Shown: positions 23,218 to 34,670 of the stretch, piece by piece | Layout: every line of letters begins with the position of its first letter | How positions within the stretch are numbered: position 1 is the stretch's first letter | Source of the DNA: Collybiopsis luxurians FD-317 M1 | Taxonomy: Eukaryota; Basidiomycota; Agaricomycetes; Agaricales; Omphalotaceae | Direction of reading: 5' to 3' | Assembly: GCA_000827265.1 (NCBI GenBank) | Contig: KN834759.1 | Location: forward strand, 167,666-231,665 | Length of the DNA: 64,000 nucleotides | The notes under the pieces: model-generated | The model's input: the letters and a program-made list of their open reading frames with translations, nothing else | Databases searched by the model: none | Told to the model about the DNA's origin: nothing | Translations under genes and position numbers: made by a program

Positions 23218-25622
23218 TTAAGAAGAATAAGTGTGAAGAACATTAGCGAGAGAACGGTCAATCATCTTCAAAACATTCTCCCCGCGAGGTTGTATACGGC
23301 ACGAAAATTCTACCGGATGGCTACGAAGAGAGTCATTGGTCAAAGGATACGCACCAGCGATTGGGAAAATGCGTACCGAACGAATCCAGGAATGAATTTC
23401 ACCTCTGGGGTGATCTCGTTCCCCGACCTATCTTTAGCCTTCGAAATATCGACCGTAGAAATGATTGAAGCAGCAGCTAACCAAACGCTTCGATCTCCAA
23501 AGTGTCGTCCAGGGCAACGACTGTGTATATGAATTATGCGACCCTTGAGTTGTTAAGTTTGGAAAACGATCTGAGATCCCACTCACCGTCGACCGAAACC
23601 AAATATTACGTCTCGCGGATCCAGAAGATCTGGATCTTCAATGTATCGCTCAGGGCGGAAGAGATCGGGCTCTGAGCAATTTTGCATGATGGCGCTAAAT
23701 AAACCGATTTGGGTTGATCAAGACTGCTTTGACCGACTCCAACGCCAGACTCACTATATATTTGCCAACTATAGTACGGTCTGTTAGCCTAGTGAAAAGA
23801 TAACTACTAGAGGAGATACTTACGACGGTCGTGCCTTTGGGTATATGGTAGTCTCGATAGACATCATCATCCATTAATCGATGAGGTAAACCCAAAGGAA
23901 CAGGAGGGTTCCATCTGGTAAAAAAATGAGTAGTGGAAGAGAATGCCAGGAAATTGTTCACACCTGCAAACTTCCTTGATTACGCATTCCAGATACGGCA
24001 GCGAATCCCTGTCTTCAAAATTTGGCAATCTGTTCGCACCAGTCACCAAATCCAACTCGGTCTGAGCTTTCTTAAACACCTCAGGATGTAACACCATAGC
24101 CAGAATAAATGTTGACGCAATGCATGCAGTCTAAGCATGAGAAAAATTGTCACTAAATTTGACACAAGGGTCTAGAGTTAGACCGACCGTATCTTCGGCA
24201 GCTAGGTGGATTATCTGATAAGCAACCAAAATGAAGGAGTGTATCTGCAATCCTTACCTGCATACATGGTGCCTGCAACGCCTTTGATGTCTTCTTCATC
24301 TTCCCGAGACAGAGAATGAACCCCAGCTGGGCCGCAAACCTCCATTAATCTGGAGGTCATGCAGGGAAAGACTGTTCCCGAAACCTTATATCAAGTCCCG
24401 CGTCAATGTTAACGAACAAATAGTCTGACGTTGGAAAGTAAACTGACCATCTGACTCTTTACCATTTCGTAAGGAACGTTAAACATAGTGTCGACAGCTT
24501 CTTTGACTATCCGTGCGTTTCGCTTGAAGTCGGCTAACGGTGCCCAGGTTGGAATGTACCTAGAGCAAGAGGTTAGCCCCGGGTAGAAAGGAAATAAAAA
24601 ATTCACGCACTTCATTGCCGGGATATAGTCCACCATGGAAGCCGCTGGAGTACCGGATTGGATTGTAAGCGATCCAGCACGATGAGCTACAGGAAAATAA
24701 TATCAATGTCTGGTGTTTGAGACATCATTAAATCACTGACCTAACTGGACAAATAAATCATCGTTGGACTTAACGTCAGTTCCGTATGTGACTTTCAGGA
24801 TCGTTGCTGCGGAATATCTTTCTAGGAGGTTAGAAACTTAAAATTGGAGGTACGATAGCCAAGAGACCTTCGTATGTGTTGAGAAAATTCTTCAGGTTTC
24901 TCAATCAAATTCTGGACTAGATAGCAAAGCTCTTTCTCTTGTACAGGACGCAACGTTTGAACCGCTTGTTGATTAAATGTCTGATGAATGAACCGACGAT
25001 GTTTCCGGAAGCGGGGCCCGCTGTCATCCTTCAGTCAAAGTTTCCAGAAAGCGAAATGAAAAAAGTCTTACTATCGTACATGCGTCGAAGCATTGTGCCA
25101 TCCCATTCTAAACAGACCTTACGTGAGACCACAAGAATTGAAGCTCTTTTGGTATGATACCCACAGCTCATTTAGTAAAATGAATTCAGGACGATCGGAG
25201 TAGATAGCACTCCGCTTTTCCAGCAAGTCGCTAGCCGCTTCGAACGAATTCAAAATCAAAATGGGTTGTCGGAGGATTTTGAGATACACCACGTCGCCTG
25301 TTATCGCGAAGAGAAGATATCGCATCAAATTGTATACCGGTTGCGGCACCGTTGCGTACCATACTCATCGGACCATTGCGTAAATTTTTCCTCCGGAGAG
25401 CGCTGAGGGACTTGGAGGATATTTCTGCAAGCATTTCTCGTCGTCTCTGAGTCTATTGCTAAGGGGTCAAGCTTACCCAATGATAAAGGTAGGTTGCGGC
25501 CCAGGAGGGGTTCGAAGTCTCTTTCGAGGAGACTGATAAAGAGCATAACAGACAGCAATGACGACAGAAGGGAAAAGAATCGAAGCAACCGACATTATTG
25601 GGAAGGAGATGATAACTAGCAT
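23218..25622 (-). CDS. Cytochrome P450 monooxygenase 1
   Basis: This is a membrane-anchored microsomal P450. The first in-frame ATG is at 25620-25622, giving [20 protein letters not shown], a signal anchor, followed by the proline hinge TPPGPQ. Domains in order are [19 protein letters not shown] (C-helix), the I-helix AAAEDTT with its centre in a 14-nt exon (24188-24201), [10 protein letters not shown] (ExxR), [15 protein letters not shown], and the heme loop [19 protein letters not shown] with the cysteine ligand, spanning an intron near 23530-23590. The C-terminus ends [13 protein letters not shown] at 23218-23220. About a dozen short introns are needed. All catalytic residues are present. 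It resembles the fungal clade often annotated as O-methylsterigmatocystin oxidoreductase-like; substrate unknown. Confidence 0.85.
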
Positions 25623-27572
25623 CAAAAAGACCGGTGCTTTTATATCGGAGAGGTTTAGTGGCAAACCGTTTCAGTGACAACGGATACTGCAATCCCTGTA
25701 TACGTTTATTTCATGTCGGCAGCTCAAAATGGAAAAATCAGTGATCAAAGAGTTAACATTTCGAAAGAAATTATCATAGTTCACGCGTTCACGTGCTAAG
25801 GATCTTGGAAGAGTCCGAAAGGGAGGTAAGCACCCTGATATTCGGGACCTTGATTGGATGTCCTAAAGGGATGAACGACGTCAGGAAAACACTGACGAAA
25901 AAGGGATCTTGCGCAAAGAGTTTGGAATGCCGCAGTTTTCCAGAGTCAAATGAGTGCTAAGCGCATTCAGGTACTCGGGCCTATTCGATGCCATTTCAAC
26001 GTCGGGACATCGGACTATGGGCTGACTTATCTTAGGCCAGGTCGGAACGGAAACAAGATGCCGGGGCGCTCAAGCTAAGGAATATCAAGCAGTAGACTTC
26101 TCTCAAATGGCTTATGTGACCTAGCCATAAAGAGTAAATTCACATCTGAATAACTTGTGATGAACATCTTTCCCGCGGGCTCAGTAAGGCTCAGGCAAGA
26201 GGGGCGCTACAAATGCATTTGATGAACGACATTAATTGGACATGCTAGAGGCAATATAGTATAGTCCATCTATAAGCGTGGCATGATTGCGGTGTTGCTG
26301 GAATTAATGAGTGTAATCAGTTCTACAGTAGCGTTGACCGCGGGACAACCATCAGTCCTTGTGATCCAGAGTTAAAAGAAGGTTGCTGGGAGCCTCGTAC
26401 AGTTTATTGTGATTTTCACGTTAATGTACCAGAATGACGTTTGCGATGAACTTTAGAGTGAACTTCGATAAAGAACTCTGGCTGGCAGCACCCGCCACAT
26501 GTCCATCGACAGCCTTGAACCTAAGAATAGGCTAGCGTCAATAATCGAGAGAATGGCTTCTCTGCACGTGAACTCCCGCGAAAGTTTTAGCCTTGACGGA
26601 AACTGTTATCATTCGCTGCTTCGTAAGCATGAGTTTGACGGGGAGAATGAGAATTGCTCGGTACTGATGATTGGTACATGTAAAGAAGGGCTTGAAAATC
26701 GGGTGAACGACACTGCTGTCAATGAGCATGGGAAGCCATCCACCCGTCTCTCCTAACGTGTCAAGCTCCCAAGCATATGGGTACTACCAGCAGCAATACA
26801 CTGGGGACTTCTCGGTCGAAATCGAGGCTGTCTGCTCTTCATTATCCCGTTCTGTTCGTCTGATAGCTGAAATTATAAACCGGCGGTGGAATATACAATC
26901 TATTTCTGGAAACAAAAGTCAAATCTGTCAAATTTATCCAGCGGTCGTCGGAGTTTTTTTTTGGATTTGCTGCCTAGGTTTCGAACGTACGCACGGGAGC
27001 AAAAAATTCTCTCATACTATATGATCGGCGATATCGCTCTTTCTCCTTTGCAAATTTCACACAGAAAGTAGTTCATAGTTGCGTCATAGGAAATCGCTAA
27101 ACCCAGCTTTGACCGGAAATCTCGATCCTTTGTGATCAAACTATGCTTCTGTTTTCGGTATTCCCAGGATGCTAATTCTTGCAAGCCATGATTGCGCTTA
27201 TGCAGCTCGAATTTATCCCTCACTTTTCGAGCATTTAGTTCTCGATTCCTGGGTGCGAAATCAGGATCCTTCTCCGGGAACCGCGGGCCGTGCAATGGCA
27301 GCAATATTCCTTTTTCAAGCTTTTTGCTTGATGGTCATCGACCCTGCATCCGCAGTGAGCAATTTGATTTCCGGGATCCGAGAGGTAAGCAGGAATGATA
27401 TAGCAACTCAAATTTGTACTAATGAGCAAGAAGACTTCACTACATAGGAATTCGTGATTCTGAGAAACCCTATAATGTATGTATCAAAGAATTCCTGAAA
27501 TATATGTACTGTACAAGGCAGGCATATTGATCTACGTATTTACATCATTGATCATCATCATATATCATGCTC
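25623..27572. other. 1.9-kb intergenic region with no recognised gene
   Basis: The region separates P450-1 from the oligopeptide transporter. An 85-codon open frame at 26499-26756 (starting MSIDSLEPKNRLASIIERM) has no family I recognise, and its reading does not clearly extend by splicing. A minus-strand open frame near 27017-27304 is rich in charged residues and equally unplaced. No repeats or RNA genes are visible. Confidence 0.4.
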
Positions 27573-30500
27573 TCAACCCGAGGCAGGCGGGGCACACCGA
27601 TCAGCGCTGAGGTTGAAATCGTTTCCCCACCATTGCTATTCAACAGTAGTCAGCAGGCATAAGAATCGACAATGAACCAGCACAGCTCACGGGGAAATTT
27701 GTCTGGGTGCCTGCGGCCCCAAACACCTGTTCAATTCTTGGTTAGCAAGCATGAACATAGGCAATGAACTAGTGCTACTTACAGCGAGGTTCAGAATGAA
27801 AGAAATGACCTGAGTTCCACCGTCCAGCGCTCCTGCGATGATATAGTTGTCTATATATAGGTCGATTCAGTACTTGGGATAACCCAGAAAATGCCGCAAA
27901 GCGTACACTTTGTGAACCACCTAATTGCAAGTAGCTATAAGTCATCGGTAGGCTCAGTTTAAACATCCCGACTCACCTCGGGTGCTTCCTTCGTATCCAC
28001 CACTGTGAAGTTATACCAAGGAATGTCGCAGTATTTACACTGGTATTGATTCCAACTAGAACGAGAAAGTCATATCAAGTTACATCGGCACTCGAACTGC
28101 GAACACTCACCAGATAAGAAGCATGAATACTGCATGACAATCCCTGTATTAAAGTTTGCCAAAAATTGGTTCTTTGGGAACTTGCGATGAAGAATATAGT
28201 GTGGGATCGGCATGAGGGCTCCGAGAGCGAGTGCAACTGGAACCATGTAATAAGTCTTTCCGGGTGAGAACATCTCGCGACCTAAAGCTCCCCAAGCGAT
28301 TGCATTGGAATTGAAACTTTGAGCATTTTGACCAGACCATAGTCGAGTTCCAGCAATGGTAAGCAGAGCTGCGCGTTGGTTGGCCACGATGGAGAGTTCC
28401 ATGACATAGTTGAGAAGGGCGCCCTAAGCATGTGTGTTTGACATTCCCTATTCGGTGGAGGAAGGGTACAAATCACTTACGACAATACACCCAAGAACCT
28501 GTACTAGGAAATTGACTCTTGGGGGAATCTTGGTCCAAAACAGTTAGGTACAAACAAAGTGTCAAAACAGAGGTGCTTTACCTTGAGGTATTGTCCAAGC
28601 TTCAAGTCGCCGAGCAGCATAATGCCTTGCACGGTTGGCTGACTACCATAGAGTGCCGCATACATGTTGGCGACTACAAAATCGTAGGTGTTGGAATAGT
28701 GCCATGACATTTACAGTCAATACTTACTTGGGTCTCCGGGGACCATGTACGAGGCAATCCTATCAGGCAATCAGTGCTCACAAGTATAACGTACAATCGA
28801 CAGGAACACATACATAGAGTAGAACCCGTCCAACTGAGTACTAAACTGAGCAAACCCGAGGATCGCCGAAGTAGTGCAGTAAGCCATAGTCTAACATTCT
28901 GTGAGTCGTAGCCGGCGAAGCGTGCGACATCGCTACCCACAAATACCAGGGAGATAACAAGTATCTATGGATTCATCAGTAAGAAGCAAGAGACCTGGCA
29001 AATCAAGCTTACCACTGTGAGTTGCCACCAGCTGAAGTGCGAATGCCCAGTATAATCGGTCGCCTGAGCCATTGCATATGCAATAACGAGTAAAGTAAGG
29101 AACCACCACTTGGGTACCTTCTTGTACCTAATCCGACATTTGATCCACATACTTCGGAGAATGTGAAAGGCGTCATACTAACCTTTTCATAACAAGGAAA
29201 TGCTCGTCGTGGACGATCGTGGAAGTCTTGTTCCACGGGTTTAGAGCACGCACGAACGGCATGAGTTGCGGACGATAGAAGAGAATGACGTGTACGAGCG
29301 TCGCACCTGGAACATCGTCCGTTGTCGTGATCGCGCTCATCTCCTTTTGATGATAATTAACACTTACCCATGGCCAGGTTGGCCGTAATGAAATACAGCG
29401 CATTCGAAGCAGCGAAATATGCGGGCTTTTCCGTCATTAACGGTTAGCACCGTACATGATCACTCAGGGGACATAACGCACCCCGATTTCCTCAAACTTC
29501 GCCTTGTCAAATTTGTTGTTTGTTAGGATTGCAGTTTGGTTGTATTGGTCACCTAAAGGCGAGATATGTAAGTCAAGGCGAGTACAGCAACAGAAGAAAT
29601 GATAAAAACCATTGATGTCAAAAATTGCTTGAGACATGAAAGGGAAACGTTGTCCCTGCCAAATATTTCCGTAATAGACCGCACACATAAGACAGTACTG
29701 TAGAACCCAAAGTGTTGGTTCACCTGTCAATCACAATGGAAATGGAGAATTGCTATCACTCACGGTCAAGCAGATGCCAATGTTCTGATTCAACTGCGTC
29801 CTAGAATAACGAATAAAGCAATGATCTCTGTATGTGCAGTTGAAACTGCATACCAGAGGGGAGTATAAAGACATTGAGACCCAATAAGATTCCAGTCGAA
29901 ACAGACGGCAAGAAGCTGGAGTGGACTCTAAGCTTCTCTATCCAACGATGACCGAAAAAAAAAAACTTACCCCCATCCCTTCATTGTTTGAAGCTCCCCC
30001 GAAAACGCTTCAACCGAATATCAGTTCACTGCGTGCATTTGATATCTCCAACACTTACTTGCGCACGGTAGCCGAATGATTATCTGCTAGACAGAATATA
30101 CTAAACCCCGTCATAACAGGAAATATCCACTGAGGGAGAATCTCGTAACAAAAGACGCCCGAAAACACAAGCCAAAAAATCTTTGTTCGCTTGCTCGATA
30201 ATCCGCCGTCAAAGTGTAACCTGAGAGAGAGAGCGAACGAGCATCAGAAGGATGGTCGGCGATAAGAAAATGAATGAAAGGAATGTATTTACGCCTGGAA
30301 CATGTTGGCAGGAGTGATCGCACTGGGCCAGAAGGTGATTGATGGATAGACCAACGCCTCCGTGAGGAGACCAGCAAACGAATACCCGATCAATTGTGAA
30401 GCAAGGAGGGTGAATATCGCGACTCCTGGGTTCAGCTTATTATTGCTACATAACTTGAAGGTCAGCTACTTTCCCAGGATGAATGGAAAAAAAGTTCCAA

Positions 30501-31446
30501 CGAACTAGTACAAGTCCTGGACAGATATAACCTGGATTGCCGTTGCAGACGAACTTGCAGTTGAAGCCATAATAAGTGCAGAGCCTGAAACACAATTCAG
30601 ATAAATTGAGTATATTGAAAGAAGCAGGAAAATCACAAACCATGTTCTTTGATATTGAACGGTCCAGGATTCAGATAATACCACAAACCGTGCGAAGGAA
30701 GTGCCTTCTCCCATGCCTTGCCTGCAGAAGGCATCATCAGTTGTACATCGCAGTCTCCACAGGCTGTCCTAGTACTTGCCAAAGAAGTAAAGCATGATAA
30801 GCAAGAATCCTGAAAAAAAGAGTCGCGTGGGCTCAAATCATGTCACTGATAGAGTGGGAACATAATGCACCATACCTTGAGAAACAAGAAGAGTTTGTGG
30901 CTTGAAGTAGTACAGCTGGGCCAATACGGAGCTGGAAAAAAAGGTGTGAGATCGCCACGGGGAAAACTCCATCGGTAGCTTAATGGCTCGCGACTTACCC
31001 GAACGCAGCGAACCCAAAGCCTAGGAAGAGCATGCGAAACGTCACGACTGGGAGTTCATAGTCGTCCCTGAAGAAGGCGAAATGTCAGACAGAGTGGATG
31101 GACGAATGGTAAAAGACAACCCCACCGTGTGCTCAACACTTTGATAGCAATATCGTGAGCGTCTTGAACGAGATACTCCTGATCATCGGCGGTACCAGCT
31201 GCGAGTCGGGCCTGGGAATGAGCAAAGTGAGTCGCGAGCCCACAGTCTACGTGTAGAATAGATACATACCTCGAGCTCTTCCACCTCCTTTAGGCGAAGT
31301 TGCTCCGAAGCGTCCTCCGAAAGAGAGTCAGCCGTTTCCAGATAACCCAATTTCTCATTGGAAGATGAGGTTCGGATGTCCTTCTTTTCGATATCATCGA
31401 CGAGGGCGCTGTCCTGTCGGGCGTTGACCGCCTGTATGCTATCCAT
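27573..31446 (-). CDS. Oligopeptide transporter, OPT family
   Basis: This is a proton-coupled small-peptide transporter of the plasma membrane, with many transmembrane segments over more than 15 short exons. It starts MDSIQAVNARQDSALVDDIE (31444-31446) with a hydrophilic N-tail. LPVVTFRMLFLGFGFAAFGS, LYYFKPQTLLVSQ, the NPGPFNIKEH motif (about 30640-30675), YEIFPQWIFPVMTGFS-like sequence across an intron, and LGDLKLGQYLKV near 28590, the conserved DLKLGxYxK motif of OPT proteins, follow. The C-terminus is TNFP|QWWGNDFNLSADRC...PPASG-stop at 27573-27575. Length and motif order fit OPT proteins of about 750-800 residues. It lies on the same strand as P450-1 but is separated by 1.9 kb. Confidence 0.85.
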
Positions 31447-33106
31447 CCTGTTTATCGAGTTCTTCGAGTTCTTCGAGGAGGGGGGGGGGAGCACCGCGAA
31501 GACTCTAGCAATCCACAGAGATAGGACGGGAGCAGAGACGGAACAAATTGGATAACGCCTTTTAAGTTTGGCAGAATCCGAGTTCCAAAATAGGGAAATG
31601 TTCAGAAGGACGTCCGAACAACACATGCTCCAAGAACCATCCGTGCTTAGCGACTTCGGAAGGACTTATCTCAACCAATACGGGATTCCCCATGCCATTC
31701 ATCGAGATTGGGTCAGGTTTTTCCGTCCCTAAATAGCACTGAGTACTCAGGCACTTGGGGACCACCAAGTGAAATACGCCAGAGCGGAAGAAGAGGCGGC
31801 CGGAAGGAGTTCAGAGCGTACAGAACGGGAAAGGGAGTGATAACAAGAATAGAACTGTCTACTGCCTTTGAGTTCAACATAAAATGCTCGGAAAAATATT
31901 CCACAAGAGCTTGACTGAATAAAAAAGGCGGGGGTTACGATAGTCCATCTTCTGCCGGACTACTGATGATCATTCGAGACGGAATTAGAACACGGATATT
32001 CGAGTAGCGCAACAAGCAAGTTGCTCCATTGGGTCGCCGTGTTTTCTGTTTTCAATTCAGAAGAAAAAGAGGCGGGGAGCGTGTAGCCGTGTAACCGTGT
32101 GTTCTTGTCAAGTAGGATATCTTGATCAGGCTGAGGTGCGAAGGCGGCGTTACACATGCAGAGGACGGATCCGAGTAGTAAACCTGAAAATAAAAATGAG
32201 CCTAAATCTAAGAACCGGAGAGAATTTTAGACAAGACTGCGTTGATTCATGGCGAAGACTGCAACAATACCGTCCGAGCTTACAACTCTCGATTCACGCA
32301 GATATTGAGAGTACAATCAGAGTCGCTGTTACTAACGCGATCTTATTATTCAAACCAAACCTACCTTGTGAACAAATATCTGTCAAGTAGTAAGCGATAG
32401 ACCATATGGCGAGTATAAGGTCTAGTCAAAATGCCAGTAACTACCGGCACTAAATGTTGACGTTTAACCTGATATCGGATTCGGATTCGACTTCCGTATT
32501 GTTCTGTAATAATTATGTACCAAGATGTACAGGGTAAGGACACTTTTATGATCATGATCAGTCGAGTGTGGCGCGCATGACTGTTGTAAACCTTACCGAT
32601 ATCGCGTACTACAAGACTCGATGCTGAGCCTTACCCATTAACGCTTTTAAGAAGTTGCCACAGTAAGAGAATTACCCATGACAAAGCAGAAGGTCTAGAC
32701 GAGCCTGTAAAGAAACACTGCTGTCTGCGAAGTACGCTATAGGTCAGCCTTTCAAGCAGCCAGCCGGAGGAATGGCATTGAGGCAGAAGAATCCGCGTGC
32801 CGGCCAATACATTGTCTATGGACTGAATGATCTCATCGAGGTCTCCAACACAAAATTGAGCGGCAGTATTCACGAAATGCCGCGATTGCAGAGAGTAAGA
32901 CTCGATAGTAAATGTACCACATCATCAACAGGCACGTATTCGGAACGTTCATGGACGATACACGGCGGACCGGAGAGAGCAAAAGAAAGAAAGAATGATA
33001 TTGCGGCTAAATAGCTATATAATGCCTTTTGAACCCAAATCAGAACCAAGGCTTGAGTTGAAGACGCGGCACCATGTCACGTACATCAGAAGGATATCTT
33101 TCACAT
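31447..33106. other. 1.66-kb intergenic region with no recognised gene
   Basis: This comprises the OPT 5' flank and INH1 3' flank. The open frames on either strand are short and of unlikely composition. I see no tRNA, repeat or transposon signature. Confidence 0.45.
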
Positions 33107-33612
33107 TTACTTCTTTGGGGTTGCAACGTCTGCATGCTCCTTCTCCAATTTTGCCTATGTTATCAATAACAACGACGCATAAATAAAATACCGTATCGAA
33201 CAAATGGGGTGCAAAACACGTACGAGCTCGGCCTTTTTTAGTTCAATCTATCGAGAATAGGCGGATAAGCAATTGCCCTAGTTGGAGAGAGACGCGTACT
33301 TACATCGGCTTTCAGTTTCTTGAGGTAAGCTTGCTCCTGCCTGTGAACATATTCGGCTGGACAAAGAGTAAGTAAACCAAGAAAGTTCTAATAGGTATTG
33401 GATATTGTCCTCCGCACCCTCTACTGCGCTTTCCTTCTCCCTAAAAACAGAGCGGCAATAAGAATCAATCAAAAATTTAAAACAATTTCTTGCGACAGAA
33501 CGTACTTGAACCCTCTTTGCTGAGCAACTGAGCCTTCTTTGGCGCTGGAAGACCAGCGTACGGACATTGAGCCCATCCTTGGGGCACTACGAAGAGCGAG
33601 ACGAGACAACAT
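33107..33612 (-). CDS. INH1: Mitochondrial F1F0-ATPase inhibitor IF1
   Basis: IF1 blocks ATP hydrolysis by F1 when the membrane potential collapses. The start MLSRLALRSAPRMGSMSVRW is an arginine-rich mitochondrial presequence. After introns the mature part reads FKEKESAVE|AEYVHRQEQAYLKKLKAD|IELKKAEL|AKLEKEHADVATPKK, ending at 33107-33109. This is the short inhibitory segment followed by the long coiled-coil helix of the family, about 90 residues in all. Four introns are inferred; the third exon is joined with a GTGCGG donor near 33415. The gene is divergent to ATP14 with 138 bp between start codons, so inhibitor and ATP synthase subunit may share a promoter. Confidence 0.85.
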
Positions 33613-33750
33613 GGTGGTGGTTAATTTCTGAGTTTCTAGAATCAATGCGCTCGAGGCCCTGCTCGTGGCCAGAGCGCCTGCGTCATTGAGTAGCCGAAAG
33701 CACCCGAACCCTAACCCTAACACCCTTGCCCTTTAAACCACACATCCATC
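33613..33750. promoter_or_regulatory. Shared INH1/ATP14 promoter with telomere-like repeat
   Basis: The 138-bp gap between two divergent ATP synthase genes carries AACCCTAACCCTAAC at 33707-33721, two copies of the CCCTAA telomere unit (a telo-box). It lies about 30 bp before the ATP14 ATG. Telo-boxes are known promoter elements in other eukaryotes; a function here is inference. Confidence 0.6.
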
Positions 33751-34317
33751 ATGTCCGCGACAATCCTTAGACGGTCTGCCAACGCTGTAATTATTTTCTT
33801 TTTGACTTTGAATTTCGCGTTAATAAATTTAATATTTTCAAAGGCCCAAAATGCTTCACGTTCTCGTCTCTTTTCGTCTTCTGTCGCAGCGCGAAAAGGT
33901 GCTTAACTTCTCAGTTCAAAAAGAAAAACCGTATTCACATATCCCGAATGTCTCCGCAGACCTCGTTCAAGACCTCTACTTGAAGGAAATCAAAGCTTAC
34001 AAGGCCCCTCCAGCCGTGAGCCGAACCTAACAACTACCCAAACCCATTCCGAATGCTAACTACCCACCATTCATTCCTAGGCCAAAGACGCACACGTCGG
34101 CGTCGTCAAATCCTACTCAATGCCTCCCGCCCCCAAAGCCCCCGCACTTCCTTCCGACATCGCCTCTGAACTCGCCGCATACGACGCTTCCGAACCCGGC
34201 GTCGCTTCAGAGCCCGCCCCCAAAGCCTCCGCGACTGAGGAAACCGTCAGCGGCGCCGACGCCTACCTCGGCTTCCTCGAACAGGACCTTCCCAAACCCG
34301 AAGCTCATCACCACTGA
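33751..34317 (+). CDS. ATP14: Mitochondrial ATP synthase subunit h
   Basis: This is a peripheral-stalk subunit of F1F0 ATP synthase. Four exons encode MSATILRRSANA|AQNASRSRLFSSSVAARK|DLVQDLYLKEIKAYKAPPA|AKDAHVGVVKSYSMPPAPKA, then an Ala/Pro/Glu-rich tail ending EAHHH-stop at 34315-34317. The N-terminus is an arginine-rich mitochondrial presequence, and DLVQDLYLKEIKAYK is the diagnostic core of Atp14. Length is about 125 residues, normal for the family. GT..AG introns lie about 33787-33842, 33898-33959 and 34015-34080. It is paired head-to-head with the IF1 gene. Confidence 0.9.
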
Positions 34318-34670
34318 GGTCGTACGTCATACCAATGTGTAGAGGGATGGATGAATGTGGAAAAAGCATAGATTTAGCAACAGTCACTTGCTGAAATAAG
34401 ACTCTTTAAATCTATCACTGAGTGAACATTTCCACTCTGCGTCAATTTCAGTGTGTCCTCCGCAATTAAACATTTCTAATTATGGTTTACAACTATCGGA
34501 TACAATTTGAGTGCTAGTGATATGATGATAAGATACCTGAGTAGTGATGCGAGTGAATGTAACGTTGAAGAAGGGGGGGGTTGTCAAGTATGTAGCAGAC
34601 GAATGCGAAAGAAAAAAAAAAGGTGGGGGAATGGGAAAATTCGAAAACAATAATCTATAGCACCAAACAA
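34318..34670. other. Convergent 3' spacer, ATP14 / RPO41
   Basis: This is the 3' flank shared by two convergent genes. It contains a poly-A-like run near 34612-34622 and a short G run near 34575. No gene is recognised. Confidence 0.5.

Noticed and set aside
26499..26756. 85-codon open frame starting MSIDSLEPKNRL
   Set aside because: There is no family match, no clear splice partner and no paralogue in the window. It is kept only as a mention in the intergenic entry.
22500..31446. A secondary-metabolite gene cluster built on P450-1 and the OPT transporter
   Set aside because: No backbone enzyme (PKS, NRPS, terpene synthase) is present and the genes are separated by a 1.9-kb gap; the proximity alone does not support a cluster.
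33707..33721. Chromosome-end telomere
   Set aside because: Only two CCCTAA units occur, in a promoter flanked by housekeeping genes. It is an interstitial telo-box, not a chromosome end.
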